DNA from: Epiperipatus broadwayi
Lineage: Eukaryota; Onychophora; Udeonychophora; Euonychophora; Peripatidae
Direction: 5' to 3'
DNA length: 64,000 bases
NCBI GenBank assembly: GCA_028023455.1
Contig: JAQFVV010012396.1
Location: 3,726,156-3,790,155 of the forward strand
The translations under genes were made by a program, and so were the position numbers. The notes beneath the pieces are model-generated. The model searched no databases. It had not been told where the DNA came from and worked only from the letters and a program-made list of their open reading frames with translations. Each line of letters begins with the position of its first letter. Position 1 is the first letter of the stretch. This document shows, in pieces, positions 35,021-47,198 of this stretch.

Positions 35021-37335
35021 ATTTATTGCATATATATATACATATATATATATATTCCCATTTAACTATGAATATAAGACAATAATGCCTCAAAAACACT
35101 AACCTTGATTTTAATGCATTTATTATAAAACTTTTCTTAACACAGCAACGAAGCACTCAAAAATTTAATCTACTTCAGTATATGTATATTCATCTCTATC
35201 ATTTTATTAAACATCTTATTATTTACTCAAAACTTTATCATAATTAAAATATCTTTGATTAATATATCATTTGGTTTAAATTAATTCTATCATATAATCT
35301 TTTTATCTACATTGTTTTTATCCAAATAATAACCTTAATATTTTTTTTTTCATTTGTGAATGGCCCATATCATTATGATTTTGTAATGCTTTTTATATTA
35401 TAAGATATCTCAGTTATAATAATGATAAACTGTAACCTGCATCTTTATCTGCTACAAGATGTCAACATGCAAGGATAATATTAATAAATAAAAAATCATG
35501 ATGAAATTCATTCTTATTTTCTTCTGCTTTTCATGAACAAGTTCTGCTGTCATTCTTACATTATGCATTCATTATTATCATGAAAGTTTCTCTACAATGT
35601 ATATATTTTAACCTGTTTCTTTCTTACCCCTACCTATAATTATCTACAATTTTATCACCTTCTCTTTATTCTAATAGGGAATTCTACTCTCTTCAGGCTA
35701 TTATATGATGTTTTTATATGTCTTTAGTGGCTTTTTAATTTTTCATCATGCCTTTTATTCCATAAAAAATATAATCATTATAACTTTGTAAACTGTTTTC
35801 AGATTAATTTATCATTTATAGGAATATAATTTATAAACCTGTATATCTATTTTATTATGTTACTCCTATTTTTGAAAATAATTTTTCATAATCCTCCATC
35901 ATGTTTTCATAACATGGCTATCTTTTTTATACAATTTCTGCGATATTTAATCTTTTTACTTTTGTCAACAAATTTAATATACTTCTTTGCATATTATTAT
36001 CTAATATTACATGTATTTTTTTTCATATATATTTTTAAATTCTAAGAGAAGTGAATATTTTATGGTAAGTAAACTAATATTTAGTTATTATTTAGTTATT
36101 GCTTTGCTTTAGTAATAGTAGTAAATTATAGTTTGAAAATAATCTCTAAAATGATTAATATTTTACTTTTGAAGTCTACTAACACATTTAATATGTTTTA
36201 AAACTAAATTTCAGGATATTAACTCTTCAATGATTTAAAATCCTTATTTAATTTTAAAAATAATAATGATAAATTAAAACATTATAGTAACGTTTTAAAA
36301 AATGTGTAGCGAACAATTAAAAAAAAATACCTATTTAGTAAAAAGAATTTAAATAACTTTATTTTTTTTTTAAAATAATTTACATATTTTTATACAAAAA
36401 CATATATTAGCTTAAAGATAAATTAAAATTCATATTTTTGAAAAAACAAACATTTCTGTATACAACAAAAAAATCTGAAAATAAAATAAAAACATTTCTG
36501 TATATTAAAAAAAGATAAATTATAAACAAGCCTCAAATAAAAATAATACTAATATTATTATTAATAATAATGAAAAAGGCCTGGTTCTGGTTTAATTTAA
36601 AGACTCCATTGAACCTCTATCAAGGAATTGTTTTTTTTTTTTTAAAAAAAAATCTTATTCACAGTAATGTTGATCATGATCTGTAATGTTTAAAAACTGC
36701 ATTAAAACCATATATATTTAAAACACCATTCCATTTAAAATTGAACTTAGAATCTGTGAATATAGTGCATATGTATAATAATATTTTATTGTAAAAATCT
36801 ATATAAAGATAGACTATCATTAATGTGAACACCTCTAATTCAAAAACTTTTATTATTTCAAAAATATTTCAAAATATTATTTTAATTCCTTGTTTACTAA
36901 TGTTTATAATAGCTTAACAATGCTGTGTTGAGTACAGAGGAAACTCTTAGAACCCAAACACAAGATAGAGACTTTGTAAAGATAAAAGTGAACCATCTTA
37001 TCTCTAAACTAAATTCTGATTTACATAAGCCAATCTGAATCACCTTGGTTTGAGAGAATGAAGATATTACTCTGTTCACTTTTATATCCATTCCTTTCTT
37101 ACATACATTAACTTTCAAAAAAAATTTTCAATTTACTATGTATTAATATTATGAATTAATAGAAATTATGTAGCTTTCAAATTTATTTATTAAGCATATG
37201 TTAAAAAAGTGAAATCCCTTTTCTTTAATTTCATACAATCTATGCATTTAATAAATAAATTTGAACATTATATAAATATTCTAATTTGAAAATGTATCAT
37301 TATTAATAAAATAAATTTATACAATATTCAAAAAC
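35021..37335. other. Gene-free AT-rich stretch
   Basis: No supportable feature. Short (AT)n at about 35033-35054. Frames at 35857-36045 and 36897-37118 (minus) have no domain. Confidence 0.55.
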
Positions 37336-37417
37336 TGTGTATGTAATATATATATATATATATTACAGTGTTTATATGTGTATGTAATATATATATATAT
37401 ATATATAACAGTGTTTA
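37336..37417 (+). repeat. Two-unit tandem duplication around (AT)n
   Basis: TGTGTATGTAAT-(AT)n-ACAGTGTTTATA occurs twice in tandem with a 41-bp period (37336-37376, 37377-37417). Confidence 0.85.
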
Positions 37418-37589
37418 GAGTAAAGAAAAAGTTTATTGGAGAAGTCCAAACTGCAAAAAAAAAGTATTGGAAAAGGATTTTGGATTAATGCTTGTCTATT
37501 TGTATATCATTGTTATTATTGATTTATTTTATTCTGTGTTTATTATGTTTTAGGAAAAAAAAATTATATGGATATATACACAGATGAAA

Positions 37590-37990
37590 CTAAGGTAGGT
37601 AAAACAATAAATATTTTATTAAGACAAAACAATCTTGAATATTTTACTGAATGGTAAAAGACTTTTCAGATTTCATCAGAGAAAAGTAGTCAAAGAAAAG
37701 ACAATATCAATCAGACTAACAAAATAAGTTTTTTGCAACTTTCCTTTTTTAATTATCTTTTCATAGAGAAGTAGTAAAATAAAAGATAGTATCCATCAGC
37801 ATAGCAGAAAAAGGTTATTGCAACATTTCCTATTTAATTTGTACTCTTTAACTATGTAGGTCAGTAAAAAATATCTATTCACATATATAGATTTCATAGT
37901 GCAGGTAAAAAAATATGTAATGAACCTCCAAGCACTTCTTTATTTCATGCAATAACTCCCCTCATCAGTAAAGTTATCCATGTTAGATAA
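37590..37990. repeat. Diverged tandem pair plus CTCATCAG-bearing fragment
   Basis: About 37683-37751 and 37768-37835 resemble each other: AAAAGTAGTCAAAGAAAAG / GAAGTAGTAAAATAAAAG, then ATCAATCAG / ATCCATCAG, then TTGCAACTTTCC / TTGCAACATTTCC. Downstream, 37935-37980 on the minus strand reads CTGATGA, GGGGAG, then GAAATAAAG, the CTGATGA...GAAA combination seen in other elements here. Another CTGATGA is at about 37671-37680 (minus). Source family not identified. Confidence 0.5.
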
Positions 37991-38307
37991 AAAATGAATC
38001 TCACTTTTGTCTGCTGGCCAAAATATATATATAGATAATAAACTAGAACAATAATACCTATACGAATGAATATCAAATCAGCCAAAATAAAGTTACAAGA
38101 ATATCTCATATGATTTGATTTTTGTCCTTAAAGATATCATTGGCCTAATTTACTATTCATATAATATCTGGTCATTAGAGGAAAGTATGATTTATTTTTG
38201 TCTGTACTATAGATGACATTGTTATCAGGGGATATTGCATCAAATGTACCCAAAACTCAAAGATTTATCTTTCATGATATTATCTATGTGCATATATATG
38301 CACAGAG

Positions 38308-38450
38308 GCTAAACTCTCCACACTGTAGTGCCACCAGTGGCAAGTCAGAGTAATCAATAGATGCAAGAAGGTTTGTGCATAAAGTCCCTATCCAGTGCCT
38401 ACTCATCCAATATCCCCAGATTAGTTTCCATCTTGTGGATTTCATCAGTG
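38308..38450 (+). mobile_element. Hairpin family A, truncated copy
   Basis: It aligns with the left arm and loop of element A (6626-6766): AAACTCTCCACACTGTAGTG, then AGAGTAATCAATAGATGC, CTACTCATCCAATATCCCC and TTCATCAGTGA. The right arm and tail are missing. The copy stops where CAGTGAGGGGTCCCCACTG, itself nearly palindromic, begins. On the minus strand CTGATGA (38448-38442) and GAAA (38428-38425) are both retained, as in element A. Open frames on both strands (38284-38553 minus, 38375-38587 plus) are not considered genes. Confidence 0.75.
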
Positions 38451-38539
38451 AGGGGTCCCCACTGATAAACATCGGTATATCAATATTTAAATTTTTTAAC
38501 ATGGATGAACCCGCAAAATATGTCTTATATATGCAACCC

Positions 38540-38634
38540 ATGAAAATCTTCATATCACTATATATATATATGACTTGTATGGTTTGATGAAAATCTTCAT
38601 ATCACTATATATATATATTACTTGTATGGTTTGA
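38540..38634 (+). repeat. 47-bp tandem duplication
   Basis: Two units (38540-38586 and 38587-38633) differ at a single base (ATGACTTG / ATTACTTG). Each contains ATGAAAATCTTCATATCACT and a short (AT)n. The low divergence suggests a recent event or active copy-number variation. Confidence 0.92.
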
Positions 38635-38650
38635 TGTGGTGGTTGAACAG

Positions 38651-39659
38651 ATAGCTCAAGGAGTTTTAGGTCCATAAGTCAAAACCTGTTCTGTCATTTC
38701 TGATGCTTGAACTTTATATAAAATCCCAAATAATCTACATATTCAAATTATTATTTTTCACTATGTATATGATGTTTTTGACAGGATTTGAGATTATTTT
38801 GGATAGCATATCTATATTATTGAGATAAAAGAAAATGATAGTATTGCTTAAAGTGAAAGTGTTACTATAAATAAGAGATTATTAAAAATTTAAATTCTAA
38901 CACTAGCAAAGTTATAAAACTATGTAGGTAATAATGAACATGATAACACTAACAACAAAATATCATTTCAAACTACACATTGAGAAATCCATTAAAAAGT
39001 ATCCCTATATATCATGCAACATGTTTTATAAATAACAATGTACTTTAGGTAATCAACAGAATCATTGTAATAGTACCTAACACTAATTGACTCAGAAAAC
39101 TAAATAATTCATATATATCATAGTTGAAGCATTGAATTATAATAGAGATTATAAACTGCTACATAGCCACTATGATTCACAAATGTAATTAAATAAAAGA
39201 TATTCTCTTAACTCTTTAGTTAACTCAAACATATATAATTAGAATAAATACCATCACATATATAACTTCTAAGTTATTGATGATAATCATATCAAATATT
39301 CTGTGATATCTAGAATTATTTATTGCAAAAGTGTTTTCACAGTACTTGTTACATTTTTTGATACTAACTCTAAGAGTACTGGAAAAAAATTATAAATGAC
39401 AGCTTTGATTTAGTACTAACACTTGGTAAGACATATTACTTGGTGACATTTTCAGCAAAAGAATTATTCTAAAGATGTTCCTTCTAATCTTTGTTGCATT
39501 TGTACCAATTCTTCCCTGTTTAAGCTATTATACATTGTAAAAATTGAAAAAGATGGACACACTCACTGCTATTTCTTAATTAACCAAATGAAAAAATTTC
39601 TTTATATATAAGAATGAAAATATGCCAGTTTAACAAATTAATACTTTATTTATTAATAC
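38651..39659. other. Gene-free AT-rich stretch
   Basis: No supportable feature. Confidence 0.55.
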
Positions 39660-40105
39660 AAGCAGATGGCTCTGGACTATATACCAAATATTGCTATAAA
39701 AATCCTTTCCAAGCTATAGAGGTTGATGCTGAAGCTGTGTCTTGCTGTAGTAATTGGGGTGACCATGAATTGTCACCTAAATGCATCACTGCATCTGATA
39801 TAGAATCAGTCAGTTTTTTATATTTGCAGATTCATGTCTGCAAGGGATGAGAACACTTCCACAACACAAATAGTTATGTGGTGTGTCTGACAAATCTTGT
39901 CCTTAATCACCCAATAGCCAAGGTGTCATAAATAAATTTGTCTAGCTGCACAATGATTTATGACATGGGTTCCCATGGAATCTAGTCAACTGCACTGAGA
40001 TGTGTCAGCACAGGTAAAAGCTCAGGTCTGTATAGAACCTGATTCCTTGTGTGACAGAGCAATGAAATGGGACAACCACAGATCCTTGATTTCAAGTAAC
40101 ATTAT
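39660..40105. repeat. Less AT-rich segment, probably a dispersed repeat
   Basis: Composition changes sharply against the flanks over about 450 bp. The open frame 39614-39850 covers part of it, without recognisable domain. A possible inverted pair is CTGCATCTGATATAGAATCAG and a downstream GCAGATTCATGTCTGC palindrome. I cannot name the family, nor exclude a conserved non-coding element or an exon. Confidence 0.35.
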
Positions 40106-41052
40106 GTGTCATAGTTTATATAAACTTAGGAAATAAATTTATTTCTTAATAATAAAAAAAAGAAATCAATGTAAACATTCTTACTAATACACATAACATG
40201 AAAAAAATCGATTTAACTATAACCTGATAAAGTATCTTATTCATATAGTCTTATTAACTTTTTATAACATCAAATTTAGGCTTCCTAGAAACTTATCTGC
40301 CTATCAGCATGAAGTATTTTTAAAACCATTTTTGACTTTTTTGTCATGTTTTTCAAATTTTCCATTACTTATTGTTTTTATAAACAATAGTACATTTTTC
40401 AAATGGTACTTTTATTTTTTGATTTTACGTTGATTCTTACTCAAATTAAAATTGTATTATTGACAATATTTTTATATTTTAATATTACAGTTTTAATAAA
40501 ATGCAGATTAAATATATTGGTTTTAAAGACATTTTTTTTGGTGACTAAGCTCACCACACAAACTAAGGTTTTATTATTAATGAAAGATGATTCTTGTGTT
40601 TCAAGATAAGGAAGGTATAATTTTTAGCTGAGTAGTCTTTGCAAACGTAAGTCACAAAAAAGGTATAATTCGTATTGTTATTCAAATATCAAAAAGATAT
40701 ATATATATATTAATTTTCAGCGTGCAATAATTTCAAAAACTGACTTATGTAATTATCTTTTTGACAGGCATCGTGCTCTAGATAGTGCTCCTAGTGTATA
40801 TATTATTGGTGGTACATAATTTTGTATAATACAGATGGATCATACGGGACACTTTATTTAAAAATAATTTTTAAATTTCAATTTCTGCCTACTTTTATAT
40901 TACTTTAGATTTAGCTTTCTAGCAGCATTGTGACCCTAAATGTCATTTATGTGACATAAAATTTTTATTTTTAATAAAGTAGAATATTAACTTTTAAAAA
41001 TGTATAAATAAATTATCTAATTAATTAATTTTATATATATATAACAACACAA
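40106..41052. other. Gene-free AT-rich stretch
   Basis: No supportable feature. The open frame at 40403-40609 has no domain. Confidence 0.55.
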
Positions 41053-41184
41053 AAAATTAGTTTTTATTCTTATATTTAATTACATATACAAGATAAACAT
41101 AATTTTACATCTGTAAATATAACTAAACATAAAATTAGTTTTTATTTTTTGTATTTAGTTAAATATAGAAAATAAACTTAATTA
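41053..41184 (+). repeat. Diverged tandem duplication, period about 78 bp
   Basis: AAAATTAGTTTTTATT followed by TTATATTTAATTA / TTGTATTTAGTTA and AAGATAAACATAATT / AAAATAAACTTAATT at 41053 and 41131. Confidence 0.75.
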
Positions 41185-41626
41185 ATAAGATGACTTGTAT
41201 ATAAACTATTAAAATAATAAATTGTGAAAGACAAAAAATATATTTTATATCTTTTGCTTAGTAAAATAATGAGCATATTATATCAGTATAATTAATGTTT
41301 TTGCATTTCATAAGACTATATGTGTGTGTATAAAACAAACACAATTTTATACTCAATTTTAAGCCAATAAACATTGCATGATCACCATTTTAACATAATA
41401 TTCTAGTAAATATTCTTATTTACTTTAATTAGACTTTTTAAAAAAGATCGTCAACACAAACATATACAGCATGCCCCTAAAATAGTTTTTAATTTTTTTT
41501 TTTTTTTTAGTAAATTGATTTAAATAATTCATGCTAACCTAAACAAAAGAGTACAATATATACACACTAACATTTTATAAAAGTAGTAGTTTAGATCTAA
41601 ATAAACAAGATATTTAATAAATGGCA

Positions 41627-41627
<1 letters not shown>

Positions 41628-41690
<63 letters not shown>
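41628..41690 (+). repeat. (TA)n(GA)n compound microsatellite
   Basis: About 20 TA units followed by about 10 GA units. Confidence 0.95.
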
Positions 41691-41939
41691 GCAGAGTTAT
41701 ATCACGTTATTTTGGAGATGTCATATAAAGGACTGAGGATGATGTGATCATTTAATGATAGAAAATATAAACAAAAATATTTGTTTGTAAACCTGCATAA
41801 CAAAGATAATCAACATAATTATAGTAGAACATTTGGTTTTATATACTGATGATAATATGTTAGATGAGAAGAATAATGGAAGCACATTTAAGTATAAATC
41901 CATCAGCAACACAAGAGCCAATATACTCAATGGAATCTG

Positions 41940-43700
41940 AGTTGATAGATCCAGAAGCTATTCAGATGAAGCAAAAACCTTTAAAAAAAACTAGATTTAT
42001 TTAATATTTAAATGCTGTATGTATTTATGAAGATATTAAAAAAAAGAAATGCATTCAAAAAATTAAGAAAAATAACAAAAAAGAGATAGTGAATTCAAAG
42101 AAATGCATTTAAAAATGAAGAGACACAACAAAGAAATCAGGAAATACTGAAAAAAGGATTTTTAAAAATGCAACTAAAACTGGAAGAAAAATTTTAAAAA
42201 AGCCAATGATTAAATTTTAAAGAAATGCATCAAGATATAAAATAAAAAAGTTTGAAGTGATGCAAGAGATTATAAGCAGCCTGAAAATTGGAAATAGCAG
42301 GTCAAATGCAAAAGTAAGTATAACAAAAAGTAGAGCATATAGTAAACATTTTATATGCTGATTTAAAAGGAATAATTAAAAAATATATTGTATCTAGTAG
42401 AAATAAATTGCAGAAAAATGTCCAATGTATAGTAGAAAGAATGCAAAATTTGGAAGTGAGAGACATAAAGACAAATGAAGATCAAATCCAAAATTCATTA
42501 TTTCAAGAAAAACTCAAGAGAAGATGCAGAAAGCTCAGAAAGAATTAGTTGCCATCATTAATGACTAAAAATGAATTATGCAAAAATGAAGGAAGATATA
42601 CAAAACTGGTTTGTAGAAACTGTAAAAGAACTTAAAGAAAAACAGTAAAAGTGATACAACAAAAGATTCCAAACTAAAAGAAAGCTATAAAAATACACCA
42701 ATTACAGAAGAGTCTTGAAATTATAAGACTTTAGCTGTATAAATCTATTTTTAAAAATTCAGACTTTCAGAGTTGAAGCAAGAGAGGTAGGTGGTCATGA
42801 AACATCTCAATAATAAGGAGAATTCTTTTTAATTAAATCAGCTAACAAAAAGAATGGAAGTGTCTATTGCCTATATCCTTTACAAGAACCTGCTAAGGAA
42901 TGCGGAACTCATTAATAATAAATAAGTCCAGCTTCTTACTCTGGATACAGACAAATTTTGCATATTTTTTGCTCAAAAGAGGGCCATGAAGCAATCAGAT
43001 ATCAAATTATGCAGGAACATTTTTGCATAAAATATGGTGAAAGTTATACACAATTCTTTAAAAGGCAAACAACAAAATTTAAGGACATTGTGTGCATATG
43101 GCATGTCAGAATACCAGATCATCAGGATTATCTAACAATTTACTCTTTTATATTAAACAGAATCATTAGCACTGACCAAAAAACATGGAACAGTGACTGA
43201 ATCGTTAAATGCCATCAGCATGAGCCTTCAGAAACAGAAAAAAGAAGCCAAGTTTACCACACCAAACCAGCAATTAAACAAAAGGAATAAAGCATCTATT
43301 GGTTGTATTAGACTAAAAATTGACCAAAGTTTCTAACCCTATATATTGTGGTGCTAGAGAAGAACCTCTGATAACAGAGATAGAACATGGATAATACATC
43401 ATTCTAGAAGTTTTTCTAGCTCAAGAAAATGCAATATTACAGAAAAATATTTAGAGAAATCATCACATTCAGCAACTAATACTGAAATAAAAAAGAGATA
43501 GTAGTAGACCCAGAAAATGAAGAGAATGTGATCCAAGCCAGCATGAAGACATCAACAGTGCCCATAAGATGGCAAATCATATCTAAAATCAACTAGGATG
43601 AGAACTCCATCACCACTGCAAAACTATTTTAATAGAGTAAAACTTGATGTTAGATGACTAAAGGCTGGCTCACTCCCTGTAGATCTGTTAAAAGAAAAAA
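41940..43700 (+). pseudogene. Purine-rich decayed repeat, possible LINE ORF1 remains
   Basis: About 1.7 kb of A/G-rich plus strand. Around 42516-42650 translations give EKMQKAQKELVAIIND and MKEDIQNWFVETVKELKEK in shifted frames, which look like coiled coil, as in LINE ORF1 proteins. An open frame follows at 42958-43200 (80 codons, no known domain). Stops and frame changes are frequent. No reverse transcriptase motif is visible, so the link to a LINE is only suggestive. Another possibility is a decayed gag-like gene or host pseudogene. Confidence 0.3.
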
Positions 43701-45039
43701 TGTTTTATGAAGAAATGAGTAAAAATGAAAATTTAACAAAAAGAAAATTACCAGCTTACTAAAAAGCAAAAGTGACTTTTATTGATCATAATAATAAAAA
43801 AAAATTGTAATATTTTGAAGAAGTAATAATTTAAGTATCAATAGCTACCAAACACATGACCAGAATAAATATATTGATTTCTGCAGAGAATAAAAATAAT
43901 AGTATTATAGTTTTAGATATATTCTACTTCTAATGTTATATTGGGATTTGGTCATGTACATGAGATGCTATGTTGCCATGTGACATTTTGGCATGTATAC
44001 TGTCTCATGTGCTGCCACAACATTTTTTTCAACATGGTTTACTCATTAATTTCTGAGGCCAGAAGAAGTAAGATGCAGTTGGATTGTTTGGAAAATTTAT
44101 AAGCCTCCAAGAATCAAAAGGAAGCAATGTTTTATTTTGAAATATTATATCTTTCAGACTCTATGACTCAAAAGAGAGGAATACTTATATAGTAGTATTA
44201 CATTTCATTTTTGATATGTTGGGAGTTTAACAGAAGTCAAACTGAGATAATCCATCCTATGTCCATACTCTATTGTATATCTTAATGTCCAATGGTTAAA
44301 TATTTTATAAATCCTAATGTTAAAATCCTATATATTTTATAGTGTTCAATGTTAAGCAAATATCTGTGCATTATGGATGTATGTATTATGTAAACATTAT
44401 TTATGATTAGGATTGAAATACAAAAATCATTAGAGAAATGAATAAAAGTTAAAAGTTTTGCAGTAAGCATATAAATGATAAATTAAAAAAAAAATGGTCT
44501 TCTAATTAAGAAATAAATATATAAACTGCCTAAAAAATTAAATGAAAAGTTACTTTATGTATTTGATTATATTATACGATATTTTATAAAAGTTATTTGG
44601 TAATGATTGAATAATAATAAAATGATAAATTGCAATGTAAAGGAAAAAAAACTTGTTTCAATATACAAAAATAATCTGAATTGCATAGCTTCTAAAAATC
44701 TAAAGCATTTTGAACGTTTTTTAGTTTCTTTAATGAAGTTTTAAATAAAATCTCCCATACTTTTGTGGAAAATATGATGGTAGAACTAATAATGATATTA
44801 AAGTTTTAAAATTAATAATATTTTAAAAGTTGTCATTTGATGTTTAAATTTCAGCAATGACCTTTTCTTTCTTCTTACTGGCTAGCAAATGTAAGTGAAG
44901 AGAGAAAAAAACTATTTTCTTTCCTTTCCTTTTTTTATGTATCAAATCATAATATAATATTTATAAATTTTTGTTCCACAACATGTTGAAAAGGAAATAA
45001 AGAAAATATTTTCGAAAAACATGTTTTTGTAAGGAAATG
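43701..45039. other. Gene-free stretch
   Basis: A weak imperfect hairpin with CATGAGA/TCTCATG ends is present at about 43956-44011. Nothing else supported; the minus-strand frame 44282-44470 lacks a domain. Confidence 0.45.
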
Positions 45040-45560
45040 GAACAAATTTTGTAACTAACTGGTGACAAATCCATTGTTTGAAAATCATGTTGCTGAACAA
45101 CATTAACTAGGGATAAATAGGTTTGGAACAAGCAACTAAGACATTCCTGTCCAGGCAGTCATGTATTCTTTCATTTGTTTGAAGACTCAACTTAAGAATC
45201 AGTATTGCAGTGATCCAACACTGAAGAGAGAAACGGCTAATTAAAATTGTTTTTCATTATAATCTTAATAGCCATATCTTTCTGACTGTTACACAGTAAT
45301 TTTTAATATTTCATTTGTAACAGCAAGTATGATAATCTTTTCTAACAGAAACATGTGTGGCAAAACAAGGAGAATCACGACAACCTAAATACCTAGAAAA
45401 TGCAGTTGGCTCCAGAATCTAATGCTGAAGTTTGCCAAAACCATCCAGTGCTTGCCTTAATAATGTTGGAAGAAAGATATGACCAATGTTGTAAGAACTA
45501 TCCAAAACTTATTCATATTATACTTTATGTAATGTCATCAATGTAGCCATATTTTCTCTC
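45040..45560. repeat. Less AT-rich segment, probably old dispersed repeat
   Basis: The segment includes GACATTCCTGTCCAGGCAGT and GTGATCCAACACTGAAGAG, with balanced composition and no long frame. Unidentified. Confidence 0.3.
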
Positions 45561-46122
45561 TAACATCAAGATTGTCAAAGATAACTAACATCTTTGTAGG
45601 AATTAAAGAAGAGAACAGTAAATATATTTAAAGAACAGTAATTATTATAAAACCATCAATTAAAACTGTTTAATTATTTCACATGCTAAGATCTTATCAT
45701 TATATTTATTATAAAACCTTAAAGGTTAAACTTAAATCAAAATATCTTTTATTACTATTATATGTCATATTTTGTATATGTATTAATAGTTGTAATTATA
45801 TACACAACAGTTTTATATATTACATATTAATAAATTGTTATTTTTTATTAATTCATTTAGTTTGTATTTGCTTATCTAACTCAATCAAAACATTGTGTTT
45901 TTAACATCCAATATGCTAACAATATCTCCAACCATAAGAGAGCATGCAATCCACTGGAGGATATGCAGGGATGATGGTAATAATTTGTAAATGATGATGA
46001 TCAGGCATTAATAGGTTTTCCAAAAGTAAACTTTCTATTTAGAAGATTTGGCATCTGAAAATTTCATTTTTATTTTACTGAAACTGAAAAACAAATAAAA
46101 TACTTTTGGAAGAACTTTATTA
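45561..46122. other. Gene-free AT-rich stretch
   Basis: No supportable feature. The frame 45683-45904 is AT-driven. Confidence 0.5.
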
Positions 46123-46144
46123 TGTGTGTGTGTGTGCGCGCGCG
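46123..46144. repeat. (TG)n(CG)n alternating purine-pyrimidine tract
   Basis: TGTGTGTGTGTGTGCGCGCG. A 22-bp alternating tract, a sequence type known to adopt Z-form DNA. Confidence 0.9.
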
Positions 46145-46866
46145 GGAATTGAAATGTTTTCCTTTAAATTGTATTAATCATGCAACTGTCAACATATTTA
46201 ATATTCATTTCAAACAGGATTTACTAGTATATAATTGTATATATCTTGGCTCAAACCTATCTACCATTGAATTTTTACCATTGCAATGCAAACATAATGT
46301 AATCATTTAACTTTTTTTCAAAAACATTAAAATTAAAACTTTCTTCAGCCTTATTTATTTTTTATCTCAAATTGTATTTTCCTATTACTCTTTTTTACTT
46401 GCAAATAGAAATCACATAAATGGCAATTACATGGCAATTGAATTCACATTTCAATTTTTTTTTTCAATATTGGTAGTTATTACATAACTTTAGCTAGAAG
46501 TGACAAAAATACTTTTTATCTAGTCTAGTGCAACTATCTTAAAGTTCCTAGACAACAATATCATTAATGACTGGACTCTCAGGATAATATTTCATATTCT
46601 TTTGGGATGTATATTTACATTAACAATATAATTTCTGATGACAATTCCAAAGTTATTCTTCAATTTTTTTTTTAGAATATATATTTTTTAAAGATGAAGA
46701 ATCCAAATTTGTTCTATCTATTAAATATTTTATCTCATGTAGCAATTACAAGGTCATAATTCTAGTTTTAACAGTAAATTTTTTGTGAACTTCTAACTTT
46801 TTGAGCTGCATATATTCATAATTTTCATCACTTTCAATATTACTAAATATAGAGGATTTGAACTCA
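46145..46866. other. Gene-free AT-rich stretch
   Basis: No supportable feature. Confidence 0.5.
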
Positions 46867-47008
46867 GACTTCCAAGCCCCTTCACTATCCACACTATCTC
46901 ATACTACTGATTCACATGACCACATACATGCAGAAAAGATAAATAATCACCAATATACATATTTCCTGCTAAACCAGCACTCATCAATTGATCCAGACTA
47001 TCATCTCC

Positions 47009-47105
<97 letters not shown>

Positions 47106-47198
47106 CCAATGCTCAGTTTATATTAAGATAGCAAATCCTTACACTTTAATGGGGACAGGCTTCAACCCACCCCAACCTCCAACTCTTCAGCCATCCAT
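46867..47198 (+). repeat. Dispersed repeat copy 1, carrying a 92-bp (AT)n
   Basis: It aligns with 55520-55730: ACTATCTCATACTACTGATTCAC / CTATCTCATAACACTGATACAC, then ATAAATAATCACCAATA / ATAAATAATCAACAATA, AAACCAGCACTCATCA / AAACCAGCAATCATCA, and TATATTAAGATAGC in both. The (AT)n run at 47012-47103 sits inside the repeat where copy 2 has only a few bases. The 124-codon open frame 46858-47232, with its long Ile-Tyr run, is a translation of this repeat and not a gene. Confidence 0.75.

Noticed and set aside
34623-35156. Four overlapping open frames on both strands as genes
   Set aside because: Short, mutually overlapping and partly similar to a decayed repeat at 10195; no domain.
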